From: Sphingomonas jejuensis
Lineage (GTDB): Bacteria; Pseudomonadota; Alphaproteobacteria; Sphingomonadales; Sphingomonadaceae
Length of the DNA stretch: 64,000 nucleotides
Direction: 5' to 3'
NCBI RefSeq assembly: GCF_011927695.1
Contig: NZ_JAATJE010000001.1
Coordinates: 992,001-1,056,000 of the forward strand
Shown here: one piece after another, positions 19,804 to 28,835 of the stretch
Layout: each line of letters begins with the position of its first letter
How positions within the stretch are numbered: position 1 is the stretch's first letter
Notes under the pieces: generated by a model
The model's input: only the letters and a program-made list of their open reading frames with translations
Told to the model about the DNA's origin: nothing
Database searches by the model: none
Made by a program: the position numbers and the translations under genes

Positions 19804-20277
19804 TCAGCGGCGGGTGACGCTGACCTGCATGCCGTCGTCGACCTGGATGATCCGGGTTTCCGCCGGACGCAGCGCAATCGCCTGTTGCACCTGGGACGTT
19901 CGCACGCCGCCCGCCGGCGGACAGCCCTCACCGATGGGCCGCGTCCACCTGACGTCGATGTTTGCACCCAGCGGCGCCGCGCTGGACGTCATGTAGACGT
20001 TCAACTGCTCGCCCGAGCGGGTGCGGGCCTCGTCGCCGCTGCAGCCCGGAAGCGGGCCGGTCGTGTTGATGCTGATCGACGATCCCGCGCGGCCGCCGAC
20101 GGTCAGCGCACCCTGCCAGAGGATCCGATCCCCGTGCCTGATCTCGATGTCATGCGTGTAGACGGGCGCCGCCTCCGAACCGAAGGATCGGACGCGGGGC
20201 GCCTCCGGCTGGCGCGGCGCCGGCGTCGGCGTCACCGTGATCGGCTGGGCAAGGAGCAGGAACATCAGCGTCAGCAT
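19804..20277 (-). CDS. Hypothetical secreted protein
   Basis: The 157-aa product has a short N-terminal signal (MLTLMFLLLAQPITVTPTPA) and a Pro-rich linker. A beta-rich domain follows with two cysteines (GCSGDEART and GCPPAGG) that could form a disulfide. I do not recognise a family. It converges with the antiporter gene (6-nt gap) and lies downstream of alaS on the same strand, so it may be co-transcribed with alaS. Confidence 0.6.
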   Translation of the reverse strand: MLTLMFLLLAQPITVTPTPAPRQPEAPRVRSFGSEAAPVYTHDIEIRHGDRILWQGALTVGGRAGSSISINTTGPLPGCSGDEARTRSGEQLNVYMTSSAAPLGANIDVRWTRPIGEGCPPAGGVRTSQVQQAIALRPAETRIIQVDDGMQVSVTRR

Positions 20278-20319
20278 GGGTCGATCATGCCCGGCAACGC
20301 TTAACGAAAGCTCTTTGCG

Positions 20320-22962
20320 TCAGGCGCGTGCCTGCAATGCGGCGCGCACGGCCCCGACCGCTTCCGCGGCCTTGTCGCCGTCCGGGCCGCCGCCTTGCGC
20401 CATGTCGGGGCGCCCGCCGCCACCCTGACCGCCGAGCGCCGCCACCGCCGCCTTGACGAGGTCCACCGCGCTGACCGTCGGCGCGACGTCGGCGGTGACA
20501 CCCACCGCAACCGACGCGCGGCCGTCGTTCACCGCCACCAGGGCGGCGACGCCCGATCCGATCCGCGCCTTCATCTCGTCGACCGCGCCGCGCAGCCCCT
20601 TTGGATCCAGGCCATCGGCAACCTGCCCGAGGAAGGTGACCTGCCCGATCTGCTCCGGTCCGGCCGCGTCGCCGCCGCCACCGCCCATGGCCAGTGCCTT
20701 CTTGGCATCGGCCAGCTCTCGCTCGAGCCGGCGGCGATCCTCCACCAGCGCGGCGACACGGGCGGGCACGTCGTCCGGCGCAGCCTTCAAGACGGCGGCG
20801 GCCTCGCGCAGCCGCGCGTCGCGATCGGTGAACCAGCGCCGCGCCGCCTCGCCGGTCAGCGCCTCGACACGGCGCACGCCCGACGACACCGCGCCCTCAC
20901 CGACGATCTTGAACAGCCCGATCTCGCCCAATGCGCCGACATGGGTGCCGCCGCACAGTTCGAGCGAGTAGATGCCGTCATCGTCCGCGCCCATCGACAC
21001 GACGCGTACCTCGTCGCCATATTTCTCCCCGAACAGCGCCATGGCGCCTTCCGCGATGGCTTCGTCGGGGGTCATCAGCCGGGTTGAGACACGGTCGTTG
21101 GCGCGGATCTGCGCGTTCACATCGGCCTCGACCGCCTCCATCCTGTCGGGCGCGATCGCGACCGGCTGGGAAAAGTCGAACCGCAGCCGGTCCGGCGCCA
21201 CCAGCGACCCCTTCTGTGCCACATGGTCGCCCAGCCGGTCGCGCAGCGCACGGTGGAGGAGGTGCGTCGCCGAATGGTTCGACCGGATGCGGCCGCGCCG
21301 CGCATGGTCGACGGTCAGGTGCACCGCATCGCCCACTGAAAGGCCGCCCTCCCCGACCGCGACGCGGTGGGCGAACACGCCCTGGTGCTTCTGCGTGTCG
21401 GTGACGGCGAAGCTTCTGTCGCCCACGCTGAGCGTGCCGGCATCGCCGACCTGCCCGCCGCTTTCGCCGTAAAAGGGGGTCTGGTTGACGATCACGTCCA
21501 CCGTGTCGCCCGGCTCCGCCCGGCTGACGGTTGCACCGTCCTTCACCAGCGCCTGGACGACGCCCTCCCCTTCTTCGGCGGCATAGCCCGTGAACTCGGT
21601 CGCGCCGTGAGTGTCGAGCAGGTCGAACCATAGCTCGTCGGACGCCTGCGCGCCCGATCCCTTCCACGCCGCCCGCGCCGCTGCCTTCTGCGCCGCCATG
21701 GCGTCATCGAAGCCCGCGCGGTCGACGCCCAGCCCCTGCGCCCGCAGCGCATCCTCGGTCAGGTCGTAGGGAAAGCCATAGGTGTCGTAGAGGCGAAAGG
21801 CGGTCTCGCCCGACAGCGTGGCGCCCGGCGTCATGCCCGCCGTCGCCTCGTCGAGCAGGCGCAGCCCCTTGTCCAGCGTCTGGCGGAAGCGGCGCTCCTC
21901 CTGCTCCAGCGTCGCCTCGATCAGCGCCTGCGCGCGGACGAGCTCCGGATAGGCGCCGCCCATCTCCGCCACCAGCGCGGGCACCAGGCGGTGCATCAGC
22001 GGGTCGGCGGCGCCGAGCAGGTGGGCGTGACGCATCGCGCGGCGCATGATCCGCCGCAGCACGTAACCGCGCCCCTCGTTGGCCGGCAGCACGCCGTCCG
22101 CGATCAGGAAGCCGGATGCGCGCAGATGATCCGCGATCACGCGGTGGCTGGCACGGGCGCCGTCCTCCGCGGCGACGCCGGTCAGCGCGACGCTTTCGGC
22201 GATCAGCGCGCGGAACGTGTCCGTGTCGTAGTTGTCGTGGACGCCCTGCAGAACGGCGGCGATCCGCTCCAGCCCCATGCCGGTGTCGATCGACGGCCGC
22301 GGCAGGTCGCGGACGATCTGCCCGTTCTCCTGCTCATACTGCATGAAGACGAGGTTCCAGATCTCGACGTACCGGTCGCCGTCCTCGTCCGGGCTGCCGG
22401 GCGGGCCGCCGGGAATATGGTCGCCATGGTCGTAGAAGATCTCTGAACATGGCCCGCACGGCCCGTTGTCGCCCATCGTCCAGAAATTATCGGCGGTGCT
22501 GATGCGGATGATGCGCTCGTCCGGCAGGCCGGCGATGCGCTTCCACAGATCGGCCGCCTGGTCGTCCGTGTGGTAGACGGTGACGGTCAGCCGCTCGGCG
22601 GGGATGCCCCACGTGCCGGTCAAGAGGCTCCATGCCAGCTCGATCGCGCGCTCCTTGAAGTAATCGCCGAATGAGAAATTGCCGAGCATCTCGAAAAAGG
22701 TGTGGTGCCGCGCGGTGTAGCCGACATTGTCCAGGTCGTTGTGCTTGCCGCCAGCCCGCACGCACTTCTGAGAGGAGGCGGCGACCGAATAAGGGCGGCT
22801 TTCCAGCCCGGTGAACACGTTCTTGAACGGCACCATGCCCGCATTCACGAACATCAGCGTCGGATCATTATAGGGCACCAGCGGCGCGGACGGCACGCGC
22901 GCATGGCCCGCGGCCGCGAAATGATCGAGGAAGGACCGGCGGATGTCGTTGGTCGAGAGCAT
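20320..22962 (-). CDS. alaS: Alanine-tRNA ligase
   Basis: The 880-aa class II synthetase starts [20 protein letters not shown]. Motifs: [26 protein letters not shown] in the catalytic domain, then the editing domain zinc motif [13 protein letters not shown] with [13 protein letters not shown], and the C-Ala domain ending [14 protein letters not shown]. The frame can start three codons earlier (22971). I prefer 22962 because the -10 hexamer overlaps that earlier ATG, placing the transcript start at 22962 with no leader. This also matches the usual N terminus of the family. Confidence 0.96.
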   Translation of the reverse strand: MLSTNDIRRSFLDHFAAAGHARVPSAPLVPYNDPTLMFVNAGMVPFKNVFTGLESRPYSVAASSQKCVRAGGKHNDLDNVGYTARHHTFFEMLGNFSFGDYFKERAIELAWSLLTGTWGIPAERLTVTVYHTDDQAADLWKRIAGLPDERIIRISTADNFWTMGDNGPCGPCSEIFYDHGDHIPGGPPGSPDEDGDRYVEIWNLVFMQYEQENGQIVRDLPRPSIDTGMGLERIAAVLQGVHDNYDTDTFRALIAESVALTGVAAEDGARASHRVIADHLRASGFLIADGVLPANEGRGYVLRRIMRRAMRHAHLLGAADPLMHRLVPALVAEMGGAYPELVRAQALIEATLEQEERRFRQTLDKGLRLLDEATAGMTPGATLSGETAFRLYDTYGFPYDLTEDALRAQGLGVDRAGFDDAMAAQKAAARAAWKGSGAQASDELWFDLLDTHGATEFTGYAAEEGEGVVQALVKDGATVSRAEPGDTVDVIVNQTPFYGESGGQVGDAGTLSVGDRSFAVTDTQKHQGVFAHRVAVGEGGLSVGDAVHLTVDHARRGRIRSNHSATHLLHRALRDRLGDHVAQKGSLVAPDRLRFDFSQPVAIAPDRMEAVEADVNAQIRANDRVSTRLMTPDEAIAEGAMALFGEKYGDEVRVVSMGADDDGIYSLELCGGTHVGALGEIGLFKIVGEGAVSSGVRRVEALTGEAARRWFTDRDARLREAAAVLKAAPDDVPARVAALVEDRRRLERELADAKKALAMGGGGGDAAGPEQIGQVTFLGQVADGLDPKGLRGAVDEMKARIGSGVAALVAVNDGRASVAVGVTADVAPTVSAVDLVKAAVAALGGQGGGGRPDMAQGGGPDGDKAAEAVGAVRAALQARA

Positions 22963-22969
22963 GTGCGGC

Positions 22970-22998
22970 ATCTAAGCCGCAGCCATCACGCTGCCAAG
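22970..22998 (-). promoter_or_regulatory. Promoter of alaS (leaderless type)
   Basis: CTTGGC (22998-22993), 17 nt, TTAGAT (22975-22970). The -10 covers the first possible ATG at 22971, and 7 nt further lies the ATG at 22962, so the mRNA should start with that codon. Confidence 0.55.
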
Positions 22999-23011
22999 CC
23001 GCGTCCGGCGC

Positions 23012-23824
23012 TCAGAACAGTTCATCAAGCATCAGGTGGAAGCGCAGGCGATCCTCGTCCGGCGCGTCGATGCCATACGCGCTGAAGAGACGATCCTGAT
23101 ACGCCGGCCCGAACTCACCCAGGCAGTTCCACAGAATGGCGAGGTCCTGATAGGGATCGGCAACGCCGACGCGGCCCAGGTCGATGCATCCGACCACGCG
23201 GCCGCCCTCGATCAGCAGATTGTCGAGCGAGAAGTCGCCATGCGTCACCGCCCGCTCCATCGGCAGCGGCAACATGGCGGTAAGCTCGTCCCAGACCTGC
23301 TCGGCCGACCAGCCCGCCCGCTCCTCGTCGAAATCATCCTCCTCGACCAAGCCCGCATCGATCCGCTTGCGCGCCAGGGACAGGCGGTGGCCGTGGTCGG
23401 CGGTGAACGGGCAGCTGTCGACAGGAATGGCATGGAGGCGCCGCATGGGTTCGGCAAGCGCATCCACAAGGTCGGGCCCCGCGCCTTCCTCAAGCAGCTG
23501 ATAGGCGGTTCGACCCGGCATCGCGGTGGTCAGCAGCATCGCTTTGTCTGCATCGGCGCGGAAATGAACGATGTCCGGCACCGGCATCTTCCCGCCAAGC
23601 CAGGCGAGCCGGACCAGCTCGTCGGTGACGTCGCCGGCGAAGCGGCCCCGCCCCTGCTTCAGGTACAGGTCGGCCGCTCCGTTGTTGTGGAGGCGATAGA
23701 CCGAGGCGCCTGATTCGCCCACAAGATCGCGGCTCCAGCGGCCTTGGAGCCGCGCTTCCGGCAGCCGTGCGAGCAGTTCCGGCGGCGCGGAAGGCACCTC
23801 TCGCGCATCATCGTCCGCCACCAT
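23012..23824 (-). CDS. APH(3')-family aminoglycoside phosphotransferase
   Basis: The 270-aa kinase-fold protein carries all APH(3') landmarks: the catalytic VTHGDFSLDNLLIEGGR near 190, the metal motif CIDLGRVGVADPYQDLAI, and the family C terminus LRFHLMLDELF. These match plasmid APH(3') enzymes that phosphorylate kanamycin/neomycin at the 3'-OH. Length is typical. GGAGGGG precedes the ATG at 23824. Base composition is like its neighbours and no mobile element is near, so it looks resident. Activity on drugs is inference; natural substrates could differ. Confidence 0.85.
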   Translation of the reverse strand: MVADDDAREVPSAPPELLARLPEARLQGRWSRDLVGESGASVYRLHNNGAADLYLKQGRGRFAGDVTDELVRLAWLGGKMPVPDIVHFRADADKAMLLTTAMPGRTAYQLLEEGAGPDLVDALAEPMRRLHAIPVDSCPFTADHGHRLSLARKRIDAGLVEEDDFDEERAGWSAEQVWDELTAMLPLPMERAVTHGDFSLDNLLIEGGRVVGCIDLGRVGVADPYQDLAILWNCLGEFGPAYQDRLFSAYGIDAPDEDRLRFHLMLDELF

Positions 23825-23918
23825 TTTGCCCCTCCGCCGCCCCTCGGCATCCGGTTGCCGCCCTTGACCCGGCCGCCGCCATGCCGTCTTCAAGGCCGCA
23901 CTACAGCAAGGACGGCGA

Positions 23919-25274
23919 ATGGCGAACCGGCTCACCACCTTCATCCTGATCGGCCTCGTCGCCGGCATCGCGCTCGGCTGGGGGCTGAACGTCGCGTTCG
24001 CCGACGGCACGGAAGCGGGCCAGGCGCGGCTCGTCGAGATCGCCGGCTATTTCAACATCATCACCCAGCTGTTCCTGCGGCTCATCAAGATGATCATCGC
24101 GCCGCTCGTCTTCTCCACGCTGGTGGTGGGCGTTGCGCACATGGGCGACACGCAGGCGCTCGGCCGGGTGGGCTTCCGCGCCGTCGGCTGGTTCGTGACC
24201 GCCAGCCTCATCTCGCTGTCGCTGGGCCTCGTTCTCGTGAACCTGTTCCAGCCGGGCGTCGGCCTCGACTTCCCCGTCCCGCCGGCGGATGCCGCCAGCG
24301 GCGTGGAGCGCAGCGCGTTCAACCTCACCAACTTCATCACCCACATCGTGCCCGCCTCGATGATCGAGGCGATGGCATCGAACGAGATCATCCAGATCGT
24401 CGTCTTCTCCCTGTTCGTGGGCGTCGCCATCACCGCCGTCGGCGAAAAGGCGGCGCCACTGGTGCGCGGCATCGAGGGGCTGGTCTCCGTGATGCTGCAG
24501 ATCACCAACTACGTCATGCGCTTCGCGCCCTTCGCCGTGTTCGCGGCGGTGACGGCGACGCTGGCGGAGCGCGGCCCGGCGGTGCTGGGCGACCTCGCCT
24601 ATTTCATGGGCAGCTTCTACTTCGGCATGGCGCTCCTCTGGGCCATCCTGATCGGCGCCGGCTTCCTGTTCATCGGGGGCCGGATGCGGCTCCTGATCGG
24701 ATATATCCGCGCGCCGCTGATCCTGGCCTTCTCCACCGCCTCGTCGGAGGCCGCCTACCCGCGCACGCTGGAAGCGCTTGATCGGTTCGGCGTGCCGCCC
24801 CGCATCGCCAGCTTCGTGCTGCCGCTCGGCTATTCGTTCAATCTCGACGGCTCGATGCTCTACATGACCTTTGCGACGATGTTCATCGCGCAGGCCTACG
24901 GCATCGATCTGTCGCTGGGGCAGCAGATCACCATGCTGCTGGTGCTGATGGTCACGTCCAAGGGCGTGGCCGGCGTGCCGCGCGCCAGCCTGGTCGTCAT
25001 CGCCGCCACGCTCGCCTTCTTCGACATTCCGGAAGCCGGGCTGCTGCTGATCCTGGCGGTTGATCATTTCCTCGACATGGGCCGGTCGGCCACCAACGTC
25101 GTCGGCAACGCGGTGGCGAGCGCGGTGGTCGCGCGCTGGGAAGGCCAGCTCGACCCGCCCGAACCTGCCGAGATCGTGCGCCCGGCCGCGCCCAGCCATG
25201 TGCCGCCGCCGCCGCCCGGCACGCTCGACAAGCTGGGCGACCGGCTGGAGGACGAAGGCCCGGTCCACCGCTAA
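23919..25274 (+). CDS. Dicarboxylate/amino acid:cation symporter (DAACS)
   Basis: The 451-aa membrane protein belongs to the GltP/DctA family that imports glutamate, aspartate or C4-dicarboxylates with Na+ or H+. It has about eight membrane segments, the re-entrant FSTASSEAAYPRTLEAL near 275, and YSFNLDGSMLYMTFATMF near 305. A Pro-rich cytoplasmic tail (about 415-451) is longer than in E. coli homologues. GGACGGCG precedes the ATG. It diverges from the aminoglycoside kinase gene. Confidence 0.92.
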   Translation: MANRLTTFILIGLVAGIALGWGLNVAFADGTEAGQARLVEIAGYFNIITQLFLRLIKMIIAPLVFSTLVVGVAHMGDTQALGRVGFRAVGWFVTASLISLSLGLVLVNLFQPGVGLDFPVPPADAASGVERSAFNLTNFITHIVPASMIEAMASNEIIQIVVFSLFVGVAITAVGEKAAPLVRGIEGLVSVMLQITNYVMRFAPFAVFAAVTATLAERGPAVLGDLAYFMGSFYFGMALLWAILIGAGFLFIGGRMRLLIGYIRAPLILAFSTASSEAAYPRTLEALDRFGVPPRIASFVLPLGYSFNLDGSMLYMTFATMFIAQAYGIDLSLGQQITMLLVLMVTSKGVAGVPRASLVVIAATLAFFDIPEAGLLLILAVDHFLDMGRSATNVVGNAVASAVVARWEGQLDPPEPAEIVRPAAPSHVPPPPPGTLDKLGDRLEDEGPVHR

Positions 25275-25289
25275 GCCGCGCACCCCCGC

Positions 25290-25319
25290 CTTGCGGAGAC
25301 GGGGCGCGGCACCCATAGA
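25290..25319 (+). promoter_or_regulatory. Promoter of the Rrf2 gene (leaderless type)
   Basis: CTTGCG (25290-25295), 18-nt spacer, CATAGA (25314-25319). The ATG at 25326 follows after 6 nt and there is no Shine-Dalgarno. Confidence 0.5.
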
Positions 25320-25325
25320 ACCGCC

Positions 25326-25751
25326 ATGCTCTCCCAGCGCACACGCTATGCCATTCGCGCGCTGATCCATCTGGCCGACCGGCATGGCGAGGGACCGATC
25401 CAGCTTCCCGAGATCGCGGCGGCGCAGAACATCCCGGCAAGCTTCCTGACCGTCATCCTGTCGCAGCTGAGCCGCGCCGGGCTGGTCACCACGCAGCGCG
25501 GCAAGGACGGCGGTTACCGCCTGTCACGCGCGCCCGACCGGATCAGCTTCGGGGAGATCGTCCGGCTGACGCGCGGATCGCTCGCCTTGGTCCCATGCGC
25601 CAGCCGGCTGGCGCACCGTCCGTGCGAGAACTGCATCGACCAGGACCAGTGCCGCATCCACCATGTCATGCTGCAGGTGCGCGACGAGACCGCCCGCATC
25701 CTGGACAACGTCACCCTGGCCGATCAGCTGCCCGCCATCGCCGCCGACTAG
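25326..25751 (+). CDS. Rrf2/IscR-family transcriptional regulator
   Basis: The 141-aa protein has the Rrf2 winged helix (MLSQRTRYAIRALIHLA; IPASFLTVILSQLSRAGLV; GKDGGYRLSR) and cysteines at about 91, 100, 103 and 109 (PC, RPCENCIDQDQC). These are the likely ligands of a [2Fe-2S] cluster as in IscR/NsrR/RsrR-type sensors. It probably senses iron-sulfur status, redox or NO. The next gene, a nitronate monooxygenase, has its own promoter but could be a target. Confidence 0.9.
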   Translation: MLSQRTRYAIRALIHLADRHGEGPIQLPEIAAAQNIPASFLTVILSQLSRAGLVTTQRGKDGGYRLSRAPDRISFGEIVRLTRGSLALVPCASRLAHRPCENCIDQDQCRIHHVMLQVRDETARILDNVTLADQLPAIAAD

Positions 25752-25757
25752 CGCCGG

Positions 25758-25786
25758 CTGGACAGGTCCGGCGGCGCAGCTAAGTT
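25758..25786 (+). promoter_or_regulatory. Promoter of the nitronate monooxygenase gene (leaderless type)
   Basis: CTGGAC (25758-25763), 17 nt, TAAGTT (25781-25786), then 7 nt to the ATG at 25794; no ribosome-binding site is seen. Confidence 0.42.
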
Positions 25787-25793
25787 CGGGCGC

Positions 25794-26744
25794 ATGACGC
25801 TATCCGCTCCCTTCGATCGCCTGCGCCTGCCCGTGATCGGGTCGCCGCTGTTCATCGTGTCCTCGCCCGAACTGGTGATCGCACAGTGCAAGGCGGGGAT
25901 CGTCGGCTCCTTCCCCGCGCTGAACGCCCGCCCGCAGAGCGAACTCGACGCCTGGCTCCACCAGATCACCGAGGAACTGGCCGCGTGGGACCGCGACAAC
26001 CCCGATCGGCCGGCGGCACCCTTTGCGGTCAACCAGATCGTGCACCGGTCGAACACGCGGGTGGAGGCGGATCTCGCGACCTGCGCCAAGTGGAAGGTGC
26101 CCATCATCATCACCTCGCTCGGCGCGCGCGAAGAGGTGAACCAGGCCGTCCATGGCTGGGGCGGCGTCACGCTGCACGACGTGATCGACGACCGCTTCGC
26201 ACGCAAGGCGGTGGAAAAGGGCGCCGACGGCCTGATCCTGGTCGCGGCGGGCGCCGGCGGCCATGCGGGCACGCTGTCCCCCTTCGCGCTGGTGCAGGAG
26301 GTGCGCAGCTGGTTCGACGGCACGATCGCGCTCTCCGGTGCCATCGCCACCGGGCGGGCGGTGCTCGCCGCCCGTGCGATGGGCGCCGACCTCGCCTATA
26401 TCGGCAGCGCCTTCATCGCGACGGAAGAAGCCAATGCCGCGCCGGGCTACAAGCAGGCGGTGACTGAGGCGAAGGCGGCCGACATCGTCTATTCGAACCT
26501 CTTCACCGGCGTGCACGGCAACTATCTGCGGGCGTCCATCGTCTCGGCCGGGCTCGATCCCGACAATCTGCCGACCGGCGACGTCAGCACGATGAACTTC
26601 GGGTCGGGCGAAGCGAAGGCCTGGCGCGACATCTGGGGGGCGGGCCAGGGCGTCGGCGGGGTTGCGGCGGTGGAACCGGCGGCGGCGCTGATCGCGCGGC
26701 TGGCCGATCAATATGAGGGTGCGCGGCGGGCGCTGTGCGCCTGA
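25794..26744 (+). CDS. Nitronate monooxygenase / 2-nitropropane dioxygenase-like protein
   Basis: The 316-aa TIM-barrel FMN enzyme shows PVIGSPLFIVSSPELV, AGIVGSFPALNAR, LILVAAGAGGHAGTLSPFAL and the phosphate-binding SGAIATGRAVLAARAMGAD. The family oxidises toxic alkyl nitronates; some members instead act as enoyl-ACP reductase-like flavoproteins. It follows the Rrf2 gene on the same strand and converges with the DUF1465 gene (4-nt gap). Confidence 0.88.
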   Translation: MTLSAPFDRLRLPVIGSPLFIVSSPELVIAQCKAGIVGSFPALNARPQSELDAWLHQITEELAAWDRDNPDRPAAPFAVNQIVHRSNTRVEADLATCAKWKVPIIITSLGAREEVNQAVHGWGGVTLHDVIDDRFARKAVEKGADGLILVAAGAGGHAGTLSPFALVQEVRSWFDGTIALSGAIATGRAVLAARAMGADLAYIGSAFIATEEANAAPGYKQAVTEAKAADIVYSNLFTGVHGNYLRASIVSAGLDPDNLPTGDVSTMNFGSGEAKAWRDIWGAGQGVGGVAAVEPAAALIARLADQYEGARRALCA

Positions 26745-26748
26745 CCGC

Positions 26749-27258
26749 CTAGAAGGCGCGCTGCAGCCGGTCGATCAGGTCCAGCGCCGGGCTCGGCGGC
26801 GGCTCCAGTTGGCGCAGGTTCTCGTCGAGCCGGCGCAGCCGTTCGTAGAGGTCGATGCTGCTTTCGATGAGCAGCCGCGCGGTGGCCGGCATCGCGGCGA
26901 GCGAGCGGGCATCCGTCTCCGGCGCGGTGCCGAGCGGCTTTGGCATCCGCTCCAGCGCGCCGTCGCTGCGATGGGCGATCAGCCAGGCGATGATGTGCAT
27001 CAGCCGCGTCGTGATCTTCAGCGACTCGCAGGCAAAGGCGACGCGACCCACCGGTGGCAGACCGTCACGCTCGTTGCGGCCGGTGTCGTCGAAATAGGCG
27101 CGGGTCTCGTCGGCCAGCAGCATCGCCTCGACATGGAGGGCGTCGATCAGGCGTCGGGTCAGCCGCTCGGAACCTAGATGCTGCATCCGCGCGAGATGGC
27201 ATGTTTCCGGGCCAGCCGCGCCCTCCATTTGTGGTAAACGCGTTTCATCCCGGATCAT
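26749..27258 (-). CDS. DUF1465 family protein
   Basis: The 169-aa mainly helical protein has the alphaproteobacterial DUF1465 pattern: LHVEAMLLADETRAYFDD, then ESLKITTRLMHIIAWLIAHRS. It has no signal peptide or catalytic motif. The ATG overlaps the upstream DUF465 gene by 4 nt (ATGA), so the two are co-translated. The family is linked in alphaproteobacteria to cell-cycle or envelope regulators, but no function is assigned here. Confidence 0.8.
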   Translation of the reverse strand: MIRDETRLPQMEGAAGPETCHLARMQHLGSERLTRRLIDALHVEAMLLADETRAYFDDTGRNERDGLPPVGRVAFACESLKITTRLMHIIAWLIAHRSDGALERMPKPLGTAPETDARSLAAMPATARLLIESSIDLYERLRRLDENLRQLEPPPSPALDLIDRLQRAF

Positions 27259-27452
27259 GCGATGATGTCCGGCAACAGCGCATCCTCGATCGCGGCGATC
27301 TCGTCGCGCAGACGCAGCTTGCGCTTCTTCAACCGTGCGAGTCGCAGCTGATCGGGCCGGGAATCGACCAGCAGCGCATCGATCGCGCCGTCCAGGTCCC
27401 GATGTTCCTCTTTAAGCAAGGTCAGCCTCTGGAGGGCGGTCGCGTCGGCCAT
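27255..27452 (-). CDS. DUF465 (YdcH-like) small protein
   Basis: 65 aa: MADATALQRLTLLKEEHRDL, then a helix with LARLKKRKLRLRDEIAAIE. The LKKRKLRLRDEI motif is diagnostic for YdcH/DUF465, a short helical hairpin of unknown role. GAGGATCG precedes the ATG. It is divergent from a second DUF465 gene at 27590, with a 9-bp inverted repeat between them. Confidence 0.85.
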   Translation of the reverse strand: MADATALQRLTLLKEEHRDLDGAIDALLVDSRPDQLRLARLKKRKLRLRDEIAAIEDALLPDIIA

Positions 27453-27474
27453 GATCGATCCTCGCTGATGCCCC

Positions 27475-27504
27475 GTCACCATCCATCCCGAAATCGATGG
27501 TGAC
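27475..27504. promoter_or_regulatory. 9-bp inverted repeat between divergent DUF465 genes
   Basis: GTCACCATC (27475-27483) and GATGGTGAC (27496-27504) are perfect inverted copies 12 nt apart, inside the 137-nt gap between two divergent DUF465 genes. They could be an operator or, on either strand, a leader hairpin. Confidence 0.4.
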
Positions 27505-27589
27505 CACCGAATAAACTGTCTTTGATCGGGACAGAAGCCCGCGCCCATGCTTTACTGATCGACCCACATCCAACCGAGGAGACGTTCGC

Positions 27590-27745
27590 ATGGTCGATAC
27601 GCATCTTTCAGCTCTCGAAGCGAAGCATGCCGGACTGGAGACGAGGATCGCGGATGAACTGCGGAGGCCGGCGCCCGATGCCGGCATGCTGGCGATGCTG
27701 AAACGCCAGAAGCTGAAGATCAAGGAAGCCATCGGCCTTCGTTGA
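27590..27745 (+). CDS. DUF465 (YdcH-like) small protein, second copy
   Basis: 51 aa: MVDTHLSALEAKHAGLETRI, then LAMLKRQKLKIKEAIGLR. It has the same LKRQKLKIKEAI signature as the divergent neighbour but only moderate similarity, so it is a distinct paralogue. AGGAG lies 7-8 nt before the ATG. It is predicted as a two-helix hairpin; function unknown. Confidence 0.8.
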   Translation: MVDTHLSALEAKHAGLETRIADELRRPAPDAGMLAMLKRQKLKIKEAIGLR

Positions 27746-27786
27746 CCGATCGGCGGGCGCGGACCGGGCTTGCCGGCCGCGCTCGC

Positions 27787-28170
27787 TCAGCGGGTCCTCA
27801 GCGCCCGCGGACCCACCGTCAGCGACTTTGCATAGACCGGCGATCCTTCGCCGCCACCCACCGGCCGCCGCGCCTGACGCGGATCGATCGCCCGGTCGAA
27901 CATGAAGCCGATCCGTCCGCCCGCGCACCAGGCCACGGTGGCGGTCACCTCACCGATCCGCGGCAGGTCCGCCACGACGGCCACGCCCCGCGCCAGCACC
28001 TTGTCCGATTCGACCATCATCCCGCCGGCCGACAGGTTGCGGACCCGCGCCTTGATCTCGCCCGCCAGCGCCGCGCCGCTCAGCGTCGCGATCAGGAGCA
28101 TGCTTTCGCGGATGTCCCGTTCCGCCGCCTCGGCGGTCACATCGTCGTTGGTCGGTTCGGGATCAGTCAC
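27787..28170 (-). CDS. PilZ domain protein
   Basis: 127 aa with a GTG start. An N-terminal RDIRE stretch (the RxxxR part) and RVRNLSAGGMMVES (the N/DxSxxG part) match the c-di-GMP-binding PilZ motifs, followed by the beta-barrel region VTATVAWCAGGRIGFMFD. Single-domain PilZ proteins act as c-di-GMP receptors for motility or surface polysaccharides; the target is unknown. It is 45 nt upstream-side of the dksA-like gene's stop. Confidence 0.82.
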   Translation of the reverse strand: MTDPEPTNDDVTAEAAERDIRESMLLIATLSGAALAGEIKARVRNLSAGGMMVESDKVLARGVAVVADLPRIGEVTATVAWCAGGRIGFMFDRAIDPRQARRPVGGGEGSPVYAKSLTVGPRALRTR

Positions 28171-28215
28171 GCATACACCATCTTGTCTTGATGCTCTTGT
28201 CGGCCGTCAGGCGGG

Positions 28216-28653
28216 CTATTCGTCGCGGGACACCTTCTCCTGACGTTCGTGACGCTCCTGCGCCTCGACCGTCATGGTTGCAACGGGCCGCGCCTCAAGG
28301 CGGGCCAGCGAGATCGGCTCGCCGGTCACCTCGCAATAGCCATATTCCCCGTCCTCGATGCGCCGCAAGGCCGCATCGATCTTGGAGATCAGCTTGCGCT
28401 GCCGGTCGCGGGTCCGCAGCTCGATCGACCAGTCGGTCTCGCTCGATGCCCGGTCGGTGACGTCCGGCTCCCGCAGCGAATCGGTCTGCAGCTGCGCCAG
28501 CGTTCCCCGCGATTCCGCGAGGATCGCCTGCTTCCAGTTCAAAAGCTTGCGCCGGAAATATTCACGCTGACGCTCGCCCATGAAGGGCTCGTCTGCGTGC
28601 GGAACATAGTCCCGGTCCGCGCCGGGTTCATTCGCGACTGCTGCCGTGGCCAT
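28216..28653 (-). CDS. dksA: DksA-family RNA polymerase-binding protein
   Basis: 145 aa. A coiled coil with FMGERQREYFRRKLLNWK and a C-terminal globule with EDGEYGYCEVTGEPISLARL place it in the DksA/TraR family, which works with ppGpp at the RNA polymerase secondary channel. Only one cysteine of the usual four-Cys zinc finger is kept. That form is common in alphaproteobacteria, so the fold probably does without zinc. The ATG at 28653 has AGAGGG upstream. A good promoter lies at 28724-28752. Confidence 0.92.
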   Translation of the reverse strand: MATAAVANEPGADRDYVPHADEPFMGERQREYFRRKLLNWKQAILAESRGTLAQLQTDSLREPDVTDRASSETDWSIELRTRDRQRKLISKIDAALRRIEDGEYGYCEVTGEPISLARLEARPVATMTVEAQERHERQEKVSRDE

Positions 28654-28723
28654 ACGCACACCCTCTGCCGGTGCGTTCGTCGGCCTCTCCGCACGTCCGA
28701 CCGCACCCTTTTGCCCGCCGCGC

Positions 28724-28752
28724 CTATAGGGGCGCGCCAAGACCCGCACAAG
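28724..28752 (-). promoter_or_regulatory. Promoter of dksA
   Basis: CTTGTG (28752-28747), 17-nt spacer, CTATAG (28729-28724), the best housekeeping promoter in the window. The start would be near 28717, giving a leader of about 64 nt with a normal Shine-Dalgarno. Confidence 0.6.
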
Positions 28753-28835
28753 CGGAGCCGTGGCGACAGCCTCCTAAAAGGCGCCTTATGCATGCGGTTA
28801 TGCAACAATGGCGGTTGCGGGGCGGTGAACGGCGA

